Positions 43,906 to 56,275 of a DNA stretch of 64,000 bases are shown piece after piece. The notes beneath the pieces are model-generated. The model did not search any database. It was not told the origin of the DNA and saw only the letters and a list, made by a program, of their open reading frames with translations. The position numbers were made by a program, and so were the translations under genes. Each line of letters starts with the position of its first letter. The stretch's first letter is position 1. This stretch comes from Hybos culiciformis (lineage: Eukaryota; Arthropoda; Insecta; Diptera; Hybotidae): positions 10,581,829 through 10,645,828 of the forward strand of contig OZ023275.1 in the NCBI GenBank assembly GCA_964007475.1, in the 5' to 3' direction.

Positions 43906-44255
43906 TTTTTTAGGTCGAATTCATCTTGAATTTTCGTTCTTTCCTCAGTGATAAATTTGATAGGGTAATTTTTATTTTTTGCATATGTTTTGGCTACTTT
44001 ACTCCTTAAATACAACCGTAAGTTCTCAATTGGGTTTGGGTCTAGCGTTCGCTCCTCACCAAAAACGTTTTAAAATTTGCTACATTCTCTTGATACAACT
44101 TATATCGTCACAAAACATCCAATTTTGCAGCATTATTCATCAAATTTATTTTTAAAATATTTAAATATTGGTCCATATTGCGTTCAATAGAGATCAAATT
44201 TCCTGCTTCTGAACTTTCTAGGCATCCGCAAAGAAGTTTTTTTTTCGGATCGATT
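43906..44255 (-). pseudogene. Tc1/mariner transposase C-terminal remnant
   Basis: The minus strand reads GCLESSEAGNLISIERNMDQY, then ILKINLMNNAAKLD. After stops and shifts comes DPNPIENLRLYLRSKV, the conserved Tc1 phrase around the last catalytic acid (usually DLNPIENLW). An ending like ITEERTKIQDEF follows. Multiple lesions make it inactive. N-terminal DNA-binding part not seen. Confidence 0.85.
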
Positions 44256-44620
44256 TTTCATGTTATATTCAATACGTAATCCCTATTTGAAGATTTCAAC
44301 CAATTTCTTAGAATTTTTCTCTTTATAGTAATTTTAATACATAACAAGCTGTATAATTTTCTTTTTAAACTCTTTTTCCATACAATTATTAACAAAAATA
44401 ATATTTATTTCAAATAACTTCAAAATATTATTTGTATCATATTCTAATTTGTTTTTATTTTCTCAAATATAGAAACCGAAACTTTTTTTTTTTTATTAAA
44501 ACTATTTCTTAATATTTTACATGGTGGTGTTCAACTGGATTTTTCATATAAGGAAATATTTCGGATAATAAATATTCTAGTTTCATAATATTCCACTTTG
44601 TCAGGGTAGGAAACACCAAA
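44256..44620. other. AT-rich spacer
   Basis: Possibly further decayed Tc1 element sequence; no clear border. Confidence 0.35.
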
Positions 44621-45116
44621 TAGTGATGAGCTCAAAAAATTTTATCAACCGGTTCGCATTATTTTTTGAAAAAATGAGATTTTTAATATTTTATCTTAAT
44701 ACCAAATTTTGTAATTGTACAATTTATAATTGTACAAAACTATATTCTACGTACTTCCATATTTTTGTTTGATTTTCTGAATATGTATATAGTTTTTGTG
44801 CATTTTTTACCATGAACATTTACAGCCGAGCAATGATTCTTTAGCCAGCTTTTGACATAAAATTCTGGATTCCACTGATCCACCGGTTTTCCACACTTGT
44901 TGATTGTTATCAAATCCGATATATGACGAATGGTCAGCCTAGATCTTTAATCTTTTATTTATTATTATAATTTGAGATTATTGAATATTGCATAAAGTAT
45001 TGTTAAATGAACAAAAAAATTATTTGAATAACGTTTAACAACCGGCTCGCAAATTTATAAGATAAAGAACAACCAGCTCGTGCGAGCCGGACCGAACCGC
45101 CTTCAGCTCATCACTG
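44621..45116. mobile_element. hAT-like MITE, CAGTGATGAGCT ends
   Basis: Termini are TAGTGATGAGCT and, from the right, CAGTGATGAGCTGAAGG. Subterminal AACCGGTTCGC and AACCGGCTCGC motifs occur at both ends. Flanking ACACCAAA and ATACCACA agree at six of eight positions, consistent with a decayed 8-bp duplication. Confidence 0.7.
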
Positions 45117-45124
45117 ATACCACA

Positions 45125-48028
45125 GTAATAAAAAAAAAGTTAATTTTCTAGTTACTTTTGCTTACTTTTTGAAATTTTGTTATACGTAGTTGACAAAAAA
45201 AAAAAAAACTAAAATTAATAAAAAGTGATAAAATCGAAATTTAAACAAAATAAATTAATCTCTCTCTCAATTATTTTTTATAGTTCCACTTCTCATCATA
45301 TTGAATAATGATGAATTTTCCGGAAAACATATGGAATTTTCCATGTAAATGCGAACATATTACAGTATTAGGAAATACCCCAAAATGCAATTATCAATAC
45401 ACAGAGTACAAGTTTGGAAAGAATATATTTATTATTAACAGGGAAAATTTATTATATTTTTCTGTTTTTTTAGACAATAATATACTAAAATAAGTGATCA
45501 ATGGAAATTTTGCAGAATTTAATAAAAAAAAATTTGATAAGTAGATGTATTTAATTAAGAATTAATATAGATTTTCTAATAATTTTTCATTTTGAAAACA
45601 ATATCTTTATGGAACCGCAAAGAAATTTTTTAAGAAATGTTCCTTCAATTGAAAATTTTAAAGAGTATAAAATATGTTTAAAAATTCTTTTGAATAAAGT
45701 TAATATCTTGCTATAAAAAAATAGAGAAAAAAATATAAAATAAATAAAAATAACTTACTCCAAGAATGATGTCCATATTTCTGATTTTGAAATATTATTC
45801 GAAATCACAAACGACATTTTTTTTTTTAGGTTCTTGTCCTTAATATTCTTTCGTGTTTCAGACAAATTTTGAAATCAAAAAGGCCATTCTTATGTTTTCT
45901 GTCATTAATTCTTTTTATTTTCTATTAGTTTTTTGTTAAACTTAGGGTACCAGTGTTAGATAATGCTGAAAAAAATAAAAAATCAGAATTATAATTATTC
46001 AAAACTTTTAATGTAAAAAAAAATTATAAAAGAAGATATTTACAAGTTAGAAAATAAATATTTACAAGAAATGTGTGAAAAAACATTTATCAAAAAATGT
46101 GAGCGTAACTGCAGCTCACAAGTTCAAGCAAAGAAAAAAAAACACTCAATACTCAAAAAAAGTTCTAATTTTTATGACAAAAATTATTATTATAGAGTTA
46201 CGTTTGTTATATTGTTATATTAAGGTACTTACAGACAGGTTGAATGTTTATTCAACTTGAGTTGGCCAACTTAGAATTTACTCATTTGTAGTGTGTCTTT
46301 CAACAAGTCTTTCAACCTGGTTCGAAAACATCAAATAAAAATGTTGAGTGTGTGTAGTAATCTTGAAAGACTTCTGGATGATTTTAAAAGGTAGATTTTT
46401 CAATCTAGTTTATACGGAATTTCCCATATAAAATTATTTTCCAGAAAAAGAATATTCCACTTAGTCAGAAATGGGATATATACTACATTCATTTTTAAAA
46501 AAGCGCCCATTTTTCTAGTTACATATACTCACTTTAAGGGTTTTTGTTATGTCAAAGCGGCAAAAAAAAGTAAACAAGAAAGAAATAAATTTAAGAAAAA
46601 AAAAGATATTAAAAACTTCCGCAATAAAAAAGTTACTTACTCTTATGTGGTCATTAGTCATTATGGCATGGTAATTTTTTTTAACAACTAAAAATAATCC
46701 CACTAATATTCCACTTAATAATGTAATGCGAAAGGCATTTGTAATTCCGGATAAACAGCGGATTTTAAATTTAAATGTGAACGAGGTATTAGAAGTCTTT
46801 CGAAAAAATTGTTCACACTAGTCGAAGGAATTACTTTTAACTTAATTTGACAGAAATTCAAAACAAAATAATTTTTAATTTGTTTATAAATAAATAAGAT
46901 GAATAATATAAGTGAAAAAAAGAATATTAAATTTTAAGTAAATATTAAATAAATTTTTTTTAGTGTTACCAGCAAGAAATCTATAAAAAAAATTACAAAA
47001 AAAAAACAAAGATACTCTCGAGGATACTTTATACTCTATTACATACTTATGAAATTTTTTCTATCGGATTATGAATTTTTATTTTGTATGGCAAAGATGG
47101 CAAAGACGGAATTAAGGTCAAATAAAGACGTCTTACTTACTGCAAAAGACTCAATTAGTCAAACTGTGTAGAGAGTTTTAGATATTTTATTTCGGTTAGT
47201 CTCGGCTAATCTAATGCAATAGAGGATATATATACTATTTCAAATATAAAATATAAGTAACTTTATGTCCAGTTTGAATTATGTATAGATATTTATATAT
47301 TAACTGTGATCAAATCAAGTGAATAAATTGTATTTTTTTATATATTTTTAAACTTAAGATATATTCACAATATCGCAAAAAATTAGCTTGAATTAAACAA
47401 TCGTAAAAAATCTTATACAGCTTAATCTTTGGAGGTATTTAGGAAGCATAAACTTTAGCGATAACATAAATTTAAGAAATTAACTGATTACTTTAAAATT
47501 ATTATATTCATGTGGTTCGTGCCCACTAAGTATATAAGATTTAATCTTTCAATAATAAATGATCATGACCTTTATTAATTTATTAGTTTGATATTCTAAA
47601 AAATATGAATAAATTTGCTTTCATGCAAACCTAATGAATTTATTATTTTATTGGCATGCACACAAAAAAATATTTACGATGTAGAAAAATGGGAATTTTA
47701 AATGCTACCTATATGTTCAAACAATTAATTTGATAAGAATAAAATTATGATAATTCTTAAATTCTCACAGCTCAAAACTCTATTCTGTCGATTTTAATCA
47801 ATCAGAATTAAAAGAGAAAGTCAACATATTATAATAATAAATAATTTCAAAGTGTGAAACTGTAACGGACAGATTTCAGATAGATAGAACAGAAAAATGG
47901 AAAAACCTTAAATGCTATTTGTACTTGTTATCATAATATTTATAAAAAAATTAAAAAAAAAACACTACAGTTTGAATTACCTATTGACATACTCTAAAGC
48001 TAAACCAACGGTTCAGATCTATATTTAC
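45125..48028. other. AT-rich non-coding stretch
   Basis: No gene. A patch at 46230-46420 repeats CTTTCAAC and its relatives and may be an old TIR element. The small frames at 45308-45493 and 46075-46260 lack motif support. Confidence 0.4.
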
Positions 48029-48182
48029 TTCTTTTTTTTTTTTTTAAAAAACAACACAAACACCTTATTCAAGTGAGACAAATTGAAAAATTAACACAGT
48101 CTGAGGTGGAAATCGAACCCACGACCGTACATGCCATAGAATAAGGGCAATACCCGCAATACCACTACACCATGACGGCTGA
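48029..48182 (-). mobile_element. tRNA-derived SINE
   Basis: On the minus strand the element starts AGCCGTCATGGTGTAGTGG, containing an RNA polymerase III A box (TGGTGTAGTGG). About 45 nt later comes the B box GGGTTCGATTTCC. The tRNA-like head is followed by a short body and an A-rich tail (T run at 48031-48045 on the plus strand). It cannot fold as an intact tRNA by eye, so it is called a SINE rather than a tRNA gene. Confidence 0.8.
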
Positions 48183-48735
48183 AATATTGAACTTAATGCC
48201 TTATTAATTATAAATATAACTTTATGGGTTATTAAAGTTTAAAAATTAACTAGCTTAAACATATTTATTTAAGGTACTGAAACAAAAAAAATTCTACACT
48301 AAATACATTTTACTAACATTTTCAAAAGTTAGCTTATACAATTAGCTATTGCTTGTACAGAAACGAAAAAAATGTGTACAAAAAAAATTACAGAATACGG
48401 TTGATAATGTTTATTATTATTAAAATTAAACAAACAGAGAAATATTTTAAATAATATTGTTTCGAAGAAATTTCAGTCACTTCGGTTTTCGTTTTATTGA
48501 AGAAAACACAAAAACTGCTTGTATGAAAAATTCATTCCCGGTAATAATTTCAAATGGAGTTTAATTGATAAAAAAAAAAAAAAAACTTATATATGTATAT
48601 TATTATTATGAAAATTTTAAGATTAAAACAAAAAAAAATATTAAAATTTTAAAATAAACTAGATTAAATTGAATGAAAAAACGACTTAATAATTTTGATA
48701 ATTTAATAAAAAAAAAAATTGTATAGAAATAAAAA
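48183..48735 (+). other. Upstream region of LRRC58
   Basis: AT-rich, presumably holding the promoter and 5' UTR. No convincing core promoter element can be named. Confidence 0.35.
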
Positions 48736-49235
48736 ATGGAAGTCTACACTTCAGATAGTTGTGACAGCGATTCACGTGAACAAAAGACTTTGACCTACAG
48801 TCGAATGAATTTAACACAAGATTTGATAGATGATGACATTCAGAATATGACTGGAACCCAATGCAAGGATATTGAAACAGTTTTATTAAATCATAATCGC
48901 TTAAGTTTTTTTCCAAATTCTCTTCAAAGTTTTATTAATCTAAAAGCTTTAGATTTAAGTTCCAATCGTTTGGAAAAACTACCAGAAGCAATTTGTGATC
49001 TAAAATCTTTAAGATCTTTAATTGTAAAAAATAACTTTCTTACAAATAAAGGTCTACCAAAAACATTATTGAAAGATGATGCTACCGGGAATATTATGTT
49101 GAAGGAATTAAATTTAAGCGGAAACTTTTTAGAAAATTTTCCAGATCAAATTTTAGAATTGAAAAATTTGAAATATCTATATTTAGGAGGAAATAAAATT
49201 CAAACAATCAATAAGGAAATATGGAAAATTCAAAG
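48736..49235 (+). CDS. LRRC58: LRRC58 exon 1
   Basis: ATG at 48736 in AAAAAATGGAAG. The exon ends in the donor CAAAG|GTAATA, leaving two bases of a Ser codon. Encodes the N-terminus and the first leucine-rich repeats. Confidence 0.9.
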
Positions 49236-52200
49236 GTAATAAGTAAACACATTATTTATCATGTATGTATTTTTTTTTGATTATGTTATTTTTTAAGCTA
49301 AAGACACTAATTCCGCATTTCGATGCTATAAAAAATTATAATTCTCACTTTAAATAAACTCTTCTTTTGAACTGAGTTCATTTAATGAATGTAGATTCAT
49401 GAAAACAGGAGCTGAGTTTAAATTTAATATTAAGTTTTCAATTCAAGAAAACTCAACTAAACTTATCAATAGAAACATGTTCTAAATATCTGCATTAAAT
49501 AAATAAAATAATTGTTAATGTTTTAACTAATATAGAGTTTGGGGTGTATATTTTTTATATTAACACCACTGCATTTCGTACACAAGCTAATAAAAGAGGA
49601 CAGAGGCTAGCTATGAAACATACAACAGAAATATACAATAAACCACAACACTTAAATATCAAGCGCTAGAAAAAACTTTTAAAAACAATAACACAAAAAA
49701 AAAAAAAACCAAATTACAAGAAACAGATCACATAACATGTTATATAATAGTTCTACTAATAGAAATATAAAAAAAGTAAGCATTCGAGAAATATGTTTAT
49801 TGCATCCATGTTCGGTTCTATGGTAAGCAACTTTAAATAGGTCTCAGCACGAAGGAATCTAGAATTAGCGCAAAAATTGATCTTTTCTAGAATAAAAGGA
49901 GAACTAATTTCACCAACAATAATTTGGTGAATGAAAACAACTTCTGCGATTTCACCTCTTTTTGGAGAGATTCAAGCTTAGTAAGATTTAAGCGTTTTCT
50001 ATATGGCGGAAGAATTAAGTTATCCTCCCAAGGGAGATGCTTCGACTCTGTTGATGTCGATTGAAAACAAAATTTGACCATACTTGAGAAGCATATTCTG
50101 ACAATGGTCTTACAAGATATAAAAAATAATCTAGTTATAGAGCCGTGTAGACCAACGTTTAATCTAGGCTTTATTTACAATTTGTTTTATTCAGGTTGGT
50201 TGATTAGTTGTTTCAGGTACTAATTTAATATAACCTGAAAAGAGTTATTTGGGTTGGGGTTATTAGAAGAAGGAAATATTATCTGAACAGTTATTTGAAT
50301 TCGGATTATTATGTCTACGGGGATATAACTAGAAGAGAATTTGTTGATTTAGGATTGAAGGAATAGCTGTAAATGAAGGTCACTGAGTTGGGTTTTTTTA
50401 AAATTCGATTTTGTTTTAATTCAGTTTAATAGAATTCGGAAAATAATATTGCAATATTTAATTTTTTGTTATCTCAACGAAGCGAACATTTATCACTTTT
50501 CCTAAAACTGGATTTTCGAGACCCTTGCAGTTATTTATTAAATGTTCTAGACCAATAGGTAAAAAAAAGGCAGACGCATTTCTTGGTTATCGCAAGTTTT
50601 TGTATGAATAAATAATTTGAAAGGGAATTTTTTGTTAAAACAAAATGTATAATTTAAAATTCAATAACACGATATGTATCTGATATTAATTTACACGCAT
50701 GTTATATATAATTGAATGTGAAAAATGAAAGCGAAACAAATTTTATCAAAAATCGTAATTGTTGACGTACACACGCGGCTAGACAATTTTGTCTTATCTT
50801 AACAAATCAATTAAATTTAAACAATGCAATTGAAAATTCGTTTCAAATAAAGAATATCTCCAGTTTAAGCACATTCAATAATAATATTTATAAGAGGTGC
50901 AGGTTTAATACAAGTAAATTTCAGAATTTTTTTTTTAACTCCTGAGCTTAGCTGGGTTTCCCAGATACTAAACATTATAGTTACTTAATTAAAAAAATCA
51001 ATTCTTTTTACGCCAAAAAGTTTAATGTTTAATGTAATTTATTTATGTCATTTTAAAGTATGAAACAGTCCGGAGATTGTGAATGAAATTTTTTTTCTAA
51101 ATTAAGCTTTAAAATAATCTAAAACGGCTTTTCAATCAAATTTTTGGACAAAAATGTTTGAAGCAAGTCCTCTTTAAAACTAATAAAAGATCCACTCATA
51201 GTATAAAAAATACAATAGTAACTACATAGTTTGTGAAACGAAAACTTTTTTTTTTTATTTAACAAAGTTGCCGAAAGTTTTTCATTGACTGAAGATATTC
51301 AGTACGTTGTTGTGTTAAAAATCAAATTTAAAATTGATCAGGTCATTCATATATTTTTTAGACTATTTTGAGATAATAAAAAAGAAATTTTATATATGAA
51401 CAAAAAATGTCTAAAGGGTAAAAACGACAAAGATAAACCGAATAGCTGATAAGAAATTTTTGTTGCTTGTGCAAATTCAATTTTAAATTAAAAAATTAAA
51501 TTAAAATATTTTTTGTTTTATAATATTAATAATTAATGCAATGAATCAGATAACTTGAGCAAAATTTAGGGAATATACGTCTTATTTATTACTTGACTGT
51601 TTTACGAGCTCTTTAATTATTATTATTTTTTTTTCTAAAAATAAAAATTAAAATTATTTCCATTTCTTGGGTTTTAATAAATGTAAGGTAACAATTATAT
51701 AAGTAATTAATTCACTTTAAAAGAATGAATCCCGATTTCATTCTATCACGAGCAGTAACAGTTATTATCTGAATTAGATGATGGGATTATTCTATTTATT
51801 AAACCATTAGCAAGAAATTTTTTTAGGTATTGGGAAAAGAATTAGGACTTTATGATACGATCTTTTCAAATGAAGGAGTGAATAAAATAAGCAATCTTCA
51901 ATCTATAGTATGTTGTATTGCGGAGGATCTATCTTTGAACAGCTTAATACGCTGACTGATTATGCGCTGCCTGCACTTAGCATGTAAGCTACGCGTTCGT
52001 GTAATCTGTGGTAGAAATAGAAGATGCTGTGTATTATACTCCTGTGCAGTTGTTTCAAACCTTCAATAAGACCAGATAAACCTCTCCCTAAAGCTTCTCG
52101 CTGCAATAATGGTAAAACATCATTAAATTAGATTTAATTGCTTCAATTATTTTTTTGTCAAAGCCGAATAAAAAATATAACATTTCTTTTTGGTGTTTAT

Positions 52201-54054
52201 TTTTACAAGTCTCTTTGATTGCAAGATTAAACTACTTAATTTTTCGTAGACTTCATTATTATACAAAGCTTGAAACCCTTGAAACTTTATTTGATGTTAA
52301 TAGTATACACAACTCTAATCAAATAAGAAATAATGCTAAGCCCAAGCTTATATAAAATTTAGTAGACTAATAAAAATAAAGGCTTCCACAAAAGGAGTTT
52401 ACTTAAAAGAGTACACCTATACTAATATAAATTCTAAAAACTTGCTTTTTTTTAAGTGCCACAAAACAAAATTATCAAATGTAAATTTTTAAATAATTAA
52501 AATAAATCATTTAAATAGAAAATTATTATTACTTTATCAGATTCAAAAATCTTTACACTGAGATCAAATTAACATTTTTTAATCAAAGGTTTCGACAATG
52601 ATTAAGCAGAAAAAATTTCTTACTTTATATAAATAAATAAAATAAAAAAAAAAAACAGATTATTTTTCATAATATAAATCGACGAAGTATTTAATAGTAA
52701 CTACCTATTTAAATAAAAAGAATTTGACGAAAAATAATTGATTTTAAAATATCATCTTTATTTCAAAACTAAATAACCAACATTGTTATAATATAAACTT
52801 ATAAAAATGTGAATGGAATATATAAACAAATACAGCTTTTGTCCTTTGACCTACCTACTCATACTATACACGTAATTCTTATCATATTCTCCAAACCGTA
52901 TTTATTTTAAAGTTTCTAGTTATTTATTACATTAAATATTATATAAAAATATTATCTTATTTTATCTTGAATAATTATTTTAAATTTTTTTTTGTATTGC
53001 AGTTTGCAAATTCTTTCAATGGGTGGAAATTTAATAGCCGAAGTTCCAGATGGAGTTGGAAGATTAAGCCAATTGCAAGGATTGGTTTTATGTGATAATT
53101 TAATAGAGATTTTACCTTCGAGTATTGCAAAATTGAAAAATTTGAAATCATTACTTTTACATAAAAACAGATTGCGGTATCTACCGAAGAATATTGTTTC
53201 ATTAAAAAATTTAACTGAGGTTCGTATTTTTAAAAATAATATTAAATGTGAAATTGAACGTATTTAAATTTATATTATATTTTTAAAAATGATTAAAAAT
53301 TATATATGATTAAGTTTCTGAGAATGTGTGTAGTGCGAAATGTGAAAATATTGCATAATTAATTTTGTAATGTAAGATAGATAGTGATGTTTGAGTCAAA
53401 AGTAAAATTTAAACAAGCGAAGAATGGATATTGTTTTAAGGAATTTTAATGTTTGCCCGAACCTCTATATCCCCAGTTATAAAATACTGATACAAAAAAA
53501 ATATTGCCCGCCAATACGCTATATTTTTTATAACTTATTGAAAAATCTTCTTGGGAAACAAGAAAAATTGTTGAAGATTGTAAAATTATGTTATTAGAAT
53601 TTTTAGTTCAATAAGAATAACATATAATTTAAAAATAAAATAAAATCAATTCATTCATTATTTTCAGCTTAGTCTAAGAGATAATCCTTTGGTTGTAAGA
53701 TTTGTTCAAGATATGGCATTGAATCCACCAACACTAACGGAACTTGCAGCTAGACAGGTTAAGGGATCCGGTATCAAATACGGTCCTCAGGATTTACCCC
53801 AAACACTAATGGACTATTTACAATGTGCCAATTGTTGTGTTAATCCGAATTGTAAAGGTGTTTTCTTTGATAATCGAGTTGAACATATAAAATTTGTTGA
53901 TTTCTGTGGTAAATATCGAGTTCCATTATTGCAATACCTTTGCTCATCGAGATGTATTGAACCCAGTAGTTCTGGTATTCGACCCAATAGATCAACACAT
54001 ACGAACGAACCAGGCGCAAGTGGATACATGATGAGAAAAGTTTTATTGGGATGA
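48736..54054 (+). CDS. LRRC58: LRRC58, leucine-rich repeat protein (gene model, 3 exons)
   Basis: Exons 48736-49235, 53003-53219 and 53668-54054 total 1,104 nt, giving 367 residues plus TGA, close to the roughly 370 residues of vertebrate LRRC58. Frames close (phase 2, then phase 0). After a short Ser/Asp-rich N-terminus come consecutive leucine-rich repeats (LxxLxLSxNxLxxLP pattern: LKALDLSSNRLEKLP, LKELNLSGNFLENFP, LQGLVLCDNLIEILP, LKSLLLHKNRLRYLP, LSLRDNPL). A conserved C-terminal tail follows: ELAARQVKGSGIKYGPQDLP, LMDYLQCANCCVNPNCKGVF and a second Cys-containing part LLQYLCSSRC. That tail after the repeats is the LRRC58 signature. From memory, mammalian LRRC58 has been described as a ubiquitin-ligase substrate receptor linked to cysteine dioxygenase turnover; transferring that role here is inference. 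Intron 1 is 3.8 kb with LINE debris. Confidence 0.92.
49236..53002. other. LRRC58 intron 1
   Basis: AT-rich. It contains a minus-strand LINE fragment near 49790-50085 and less defined repeat-like sequence at 51780-52360. Ends in TTTTTTTTGTATTGCAG. Confidence 0.8.
49787..50085 (-). pseudogene. LINE ORF2 C-terminal fragment
   Basis: The minus strand reads EVVFIHQIIVGEISSPFILE, then KINFCANSRFLRAETYLK, the kind of sequence found near the C-terminus of CR1/Jockey-like reverse-transcriptase ORFs. Stops lie upstream. Identification rests on pattern memory only. Confidence 0.5.
53003..53219 (+). CDS. LRRC58: LRRC58 exon 2
   Basis: Acceptor GTATTGCAG|TTTGCAA; donor ACTGAG|GTTCGT. 217 nt. The donor is weak (GTTCGT), but splicing here gives the expected repeat LTE-LSLRDNPL. 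Reading on instead adds 15 codons to a stop at 53265-53267. Confidence 0.85.
53220..53667. other. LRRC58 intron 2
   Basis: 448-bp AT-rich intron ending TTATTTTCAG. Confidence 0.8.
53668..54054 (+). CDS. LRRC58: LRRC58 exon 3
   Basis: Starts LSLRDNPL after the acceptor and ends MMRKVLLG with TGA at 54052-54054. Contains the Cys-rich conserved C-terminus. Confidence 0.92.
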   Translation, partial: LSLRDNPLVVRFVQDMALNPPTLTELAARQVKGSGIKYGPQDLPQTLMDYLQCANCCVNPNCKGVFFDNRVEHIKFVDFCGKYRVPLLQYLCSSRCIEPSSSGIRPNRSTHTNEPGASGYMMRKVLLG

Positions 54055-54310
54055 ATTAAAATTATTTCACTGCTATTATTATAATGTTTGTTAATAATTT
54101 AAATTTTATGCATTAGAGTCGTATACTTATATATAAAGTCATATATATATGTACATTATTTGTGAAGGTAAATCTTATAGTGAGCTTCACCTTAATGTAC
54201 TTTTTAATGCCTATGTGTATTTCAGATAGTATTGGAATACACTTTCATTAATAAAAATATAAAATATAAAATGTAATATGAAATCAATAAAATTTTGAAA
54301 AAAAAAGAAA
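54055..54310 (+). terminator. LRRC58 3' UTR with poly(A) signal
   Basis: AATAAA at 54286-54291, about 230 bp after the stop, followed by an A-rich stretch. An earlier ATTAATAAAAA lies near 54248-54257. Confidence 0.6.
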
Positions 54311-54404
54311 TAAGTAGGTATAAAACTTTTATCAATTTTTAACCATAAAAATCAAGTGGATATAGGTATTTCAAACCTTTTATATTTATTGATAAATGAA
54401 TAAA

Positions 54405-54762
54405 AAAAGAAATAAGCGGGCGGGCGGTCTGGTGGTTGGTCAGTGGGATTTGCGCACCGCCTTTACCCTTTTCCCAAAAATAGGGCCAATCGGGCAAAAA
54501 AAAAAATTTTCCGATACAAAAATGTATGAAAACTTGGGGGGGCCGTATCTCCGAAACGGGGCCTTTGCCCCAAGTTTGGGCACCGCCTCTACCCCCCCCC
54601 CCCCCCCCCCCCCCCTACAAGTTTCAGACGATTCTGAGTGGGTCACGTAAACTGCAGTTACGCCCTTTCGGAGATATGGCCCCTCAAAGTTTTCATACAT
54701 TTTGTATAGAAATTTTTCTTTTTTTGCCCAATTGGTGGTTCACGTAAACTGCAGTTTAGCTT
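54405..54762. mobile_element. GC-rich foldback element, relative of 7736-8243
   Basis: Shares GCGGGCGGTCTGGTGGTTGG, CCGTATCTCCGAAACGGGGC-like and TTTCAGACGATTCTGAG-type blocks with the palindrome at 7736-8243, and ends GGTTCACGTAAACTGCAG. Includes a run of more than 20 C (about 54594-54615). Arms are rearranged and incomplete. It lies about 350 bp downstream of the LRRC58 stop. Confidence 0.75.
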
Positions 54763-55399
54763 ACCTGCCTAAGTATTTTGAAATCAAGATAGAAGTCTTG
54801 AGTTTGTTTCTTAAAACGTTATAGATTTTTTTTTCAGCCTTGTTTTGCAATATCTTATTTTTTTCAATTTATTTATTTTTTAAATTCTTAAACTTACCTA
54901 CTTCGATCAACAAAAAGACACACAATATAAGTAGGATGGCATGGCAGTATTAATTTGTTTCACGATTGATGTCAGGTCAGACGAACAAGCTCGTTTTTCT
55001 TATAATATTAAAGATGGATTCTGGATACCCAATTGCGAGTTAAATGTAGGTATAGGTACGTAACGTACCTGTTTTAAAGAGATACCTACCTTAAAAACAA
55101 AACACCAAAACAGTTTCTTAAATTATTTTTGGAACTTTTTTTTTAGATTTTTATATAAACATTTTTTAAAAACTATTTCTATGACGAATTTTTCAATAAA
55201 AACTTAAAAAAAAATATCACAAAAAAAAATTTAATTTTTAATTTCAATTTTTCAGTTAAAGTAAAGAGCTTTGAATAAAATCACATTTCACATCTTCCCT
55301 CTCTACTATAGTTTTTGTTCATGTATAGTGTTGCCAGTTTTTTTTTTTATCAAAAAAAATGGCCAAATGCCATGAAATTATTTTTTAAATATGGCATGG
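54763..55399. other. AT-rich non-coding stretch
   Basis: Nothing recognised. Confidence 0.4.
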
Positions 55400-55407
55400 C
55401 CTAAAAT

Positions 55408-55546
55408 GGGGGTTAGACATATGTCCGCGGGACATTTGTCCGCGATTTGTTTTTGTATCGCGGACATCAAAATGACATTTGTCCGTGAAGTTTTCCATAC
55501 AAATTTCATCGCGGACAAATGTCCCGCGGACAAATGTCACGGCGCC
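55408..55546. mobile_element. Foldback element, GGACAAATG family, copy 3 (139 bp)
   Basis: Perfect 8-bp duplication CCTAAAAT (55400-55407 and 55547-55554). Left end GGGGGTTAGACATATGTCC, right end ACAAATGTCACGGCGCC. Only a few palindromic units remain, compared with eight to nine in copy 2. Confidence 0.9.
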
Positions 55547-55732
55547 CCTAAAATTACCAAATTTATTATTTTTTTCAAAAATGGACAAGAAACAATAAGG
55601 TAGGTACAAAAATTAATAACTTTTTTCTGACAATATTTAAATGTGTTTTTCCTGGTTTTTGCTGAAATAATCAAAAATTACCCAAGGATGATTCACAATG
55701 CTCTCATATTAAGTAATTTTCTTTAATTCAGC

Positions 55733-56275
55733 CCTACCGGTAGGCGAACGCTGCGTAACTACCGGTAGGCGAACGCTGCAAATGATGCTAGGGCACGAAG
55801 TTAAAGGGCGCACTGTTTGTCACCTTTTTACCCAAAAATTCATAATTTTTCACAAAAAAAGCTTTTATTTATTTTAATTCAAAGTCACACTACGAATTTT
55901 ACTTCGAAAATGCATTAATGCATGCAGGGCAATTCTATATCATTAAAATTATTTTGAAGATATATTTTTTTGAAATATATTTTATGAAACTTTTGACAAC
56001 AATAATTATTATTAATTCCTAAAATTTTAAATTAAAAAAAAAAAAAATTACATACCTACATAGATACACGGTCGAATGCCTATTAATATTATTATTTTAC
56101 ATAAATTGAATTGTTAATAACTTTTTGTTTTTTTTTTAATTTTAAAACTGAAGAGTTATTATAAAAATTTATTTTTTAAATTTTTGAAAATAAAACAAAC
56201 ATTTTTTGTTAATTTTTTTCGATCGTGGGGTGGGCACAAATTTATTTTCGCCTAGGGGCGCAGTATTTGTAGTTA
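55733..56275. mobile_element. Probable hAT element, rearranged left end
   Basis: The right end reads, inverted, CAGTGGCGTAACTACAAATA, a common hAT-type terminus. At the left, CTACCGGTAGGCGAACGCTGC is present twice in tandem with GTAACTACCGG between. No target duplication found. Confidence 0.5.

Noticed and set aside
48029..48182. Functional tRNA gene
   Set aside because: A and B boxes are present but the acceptor and anticodon stems do not pair convincingly and an A-rich tail follows, so SINE fits better.
54396..54747. Small proline/glycine-rich frames after LRRC58
   Set aside because: They lie in the GC-rich foldback element and its C run.
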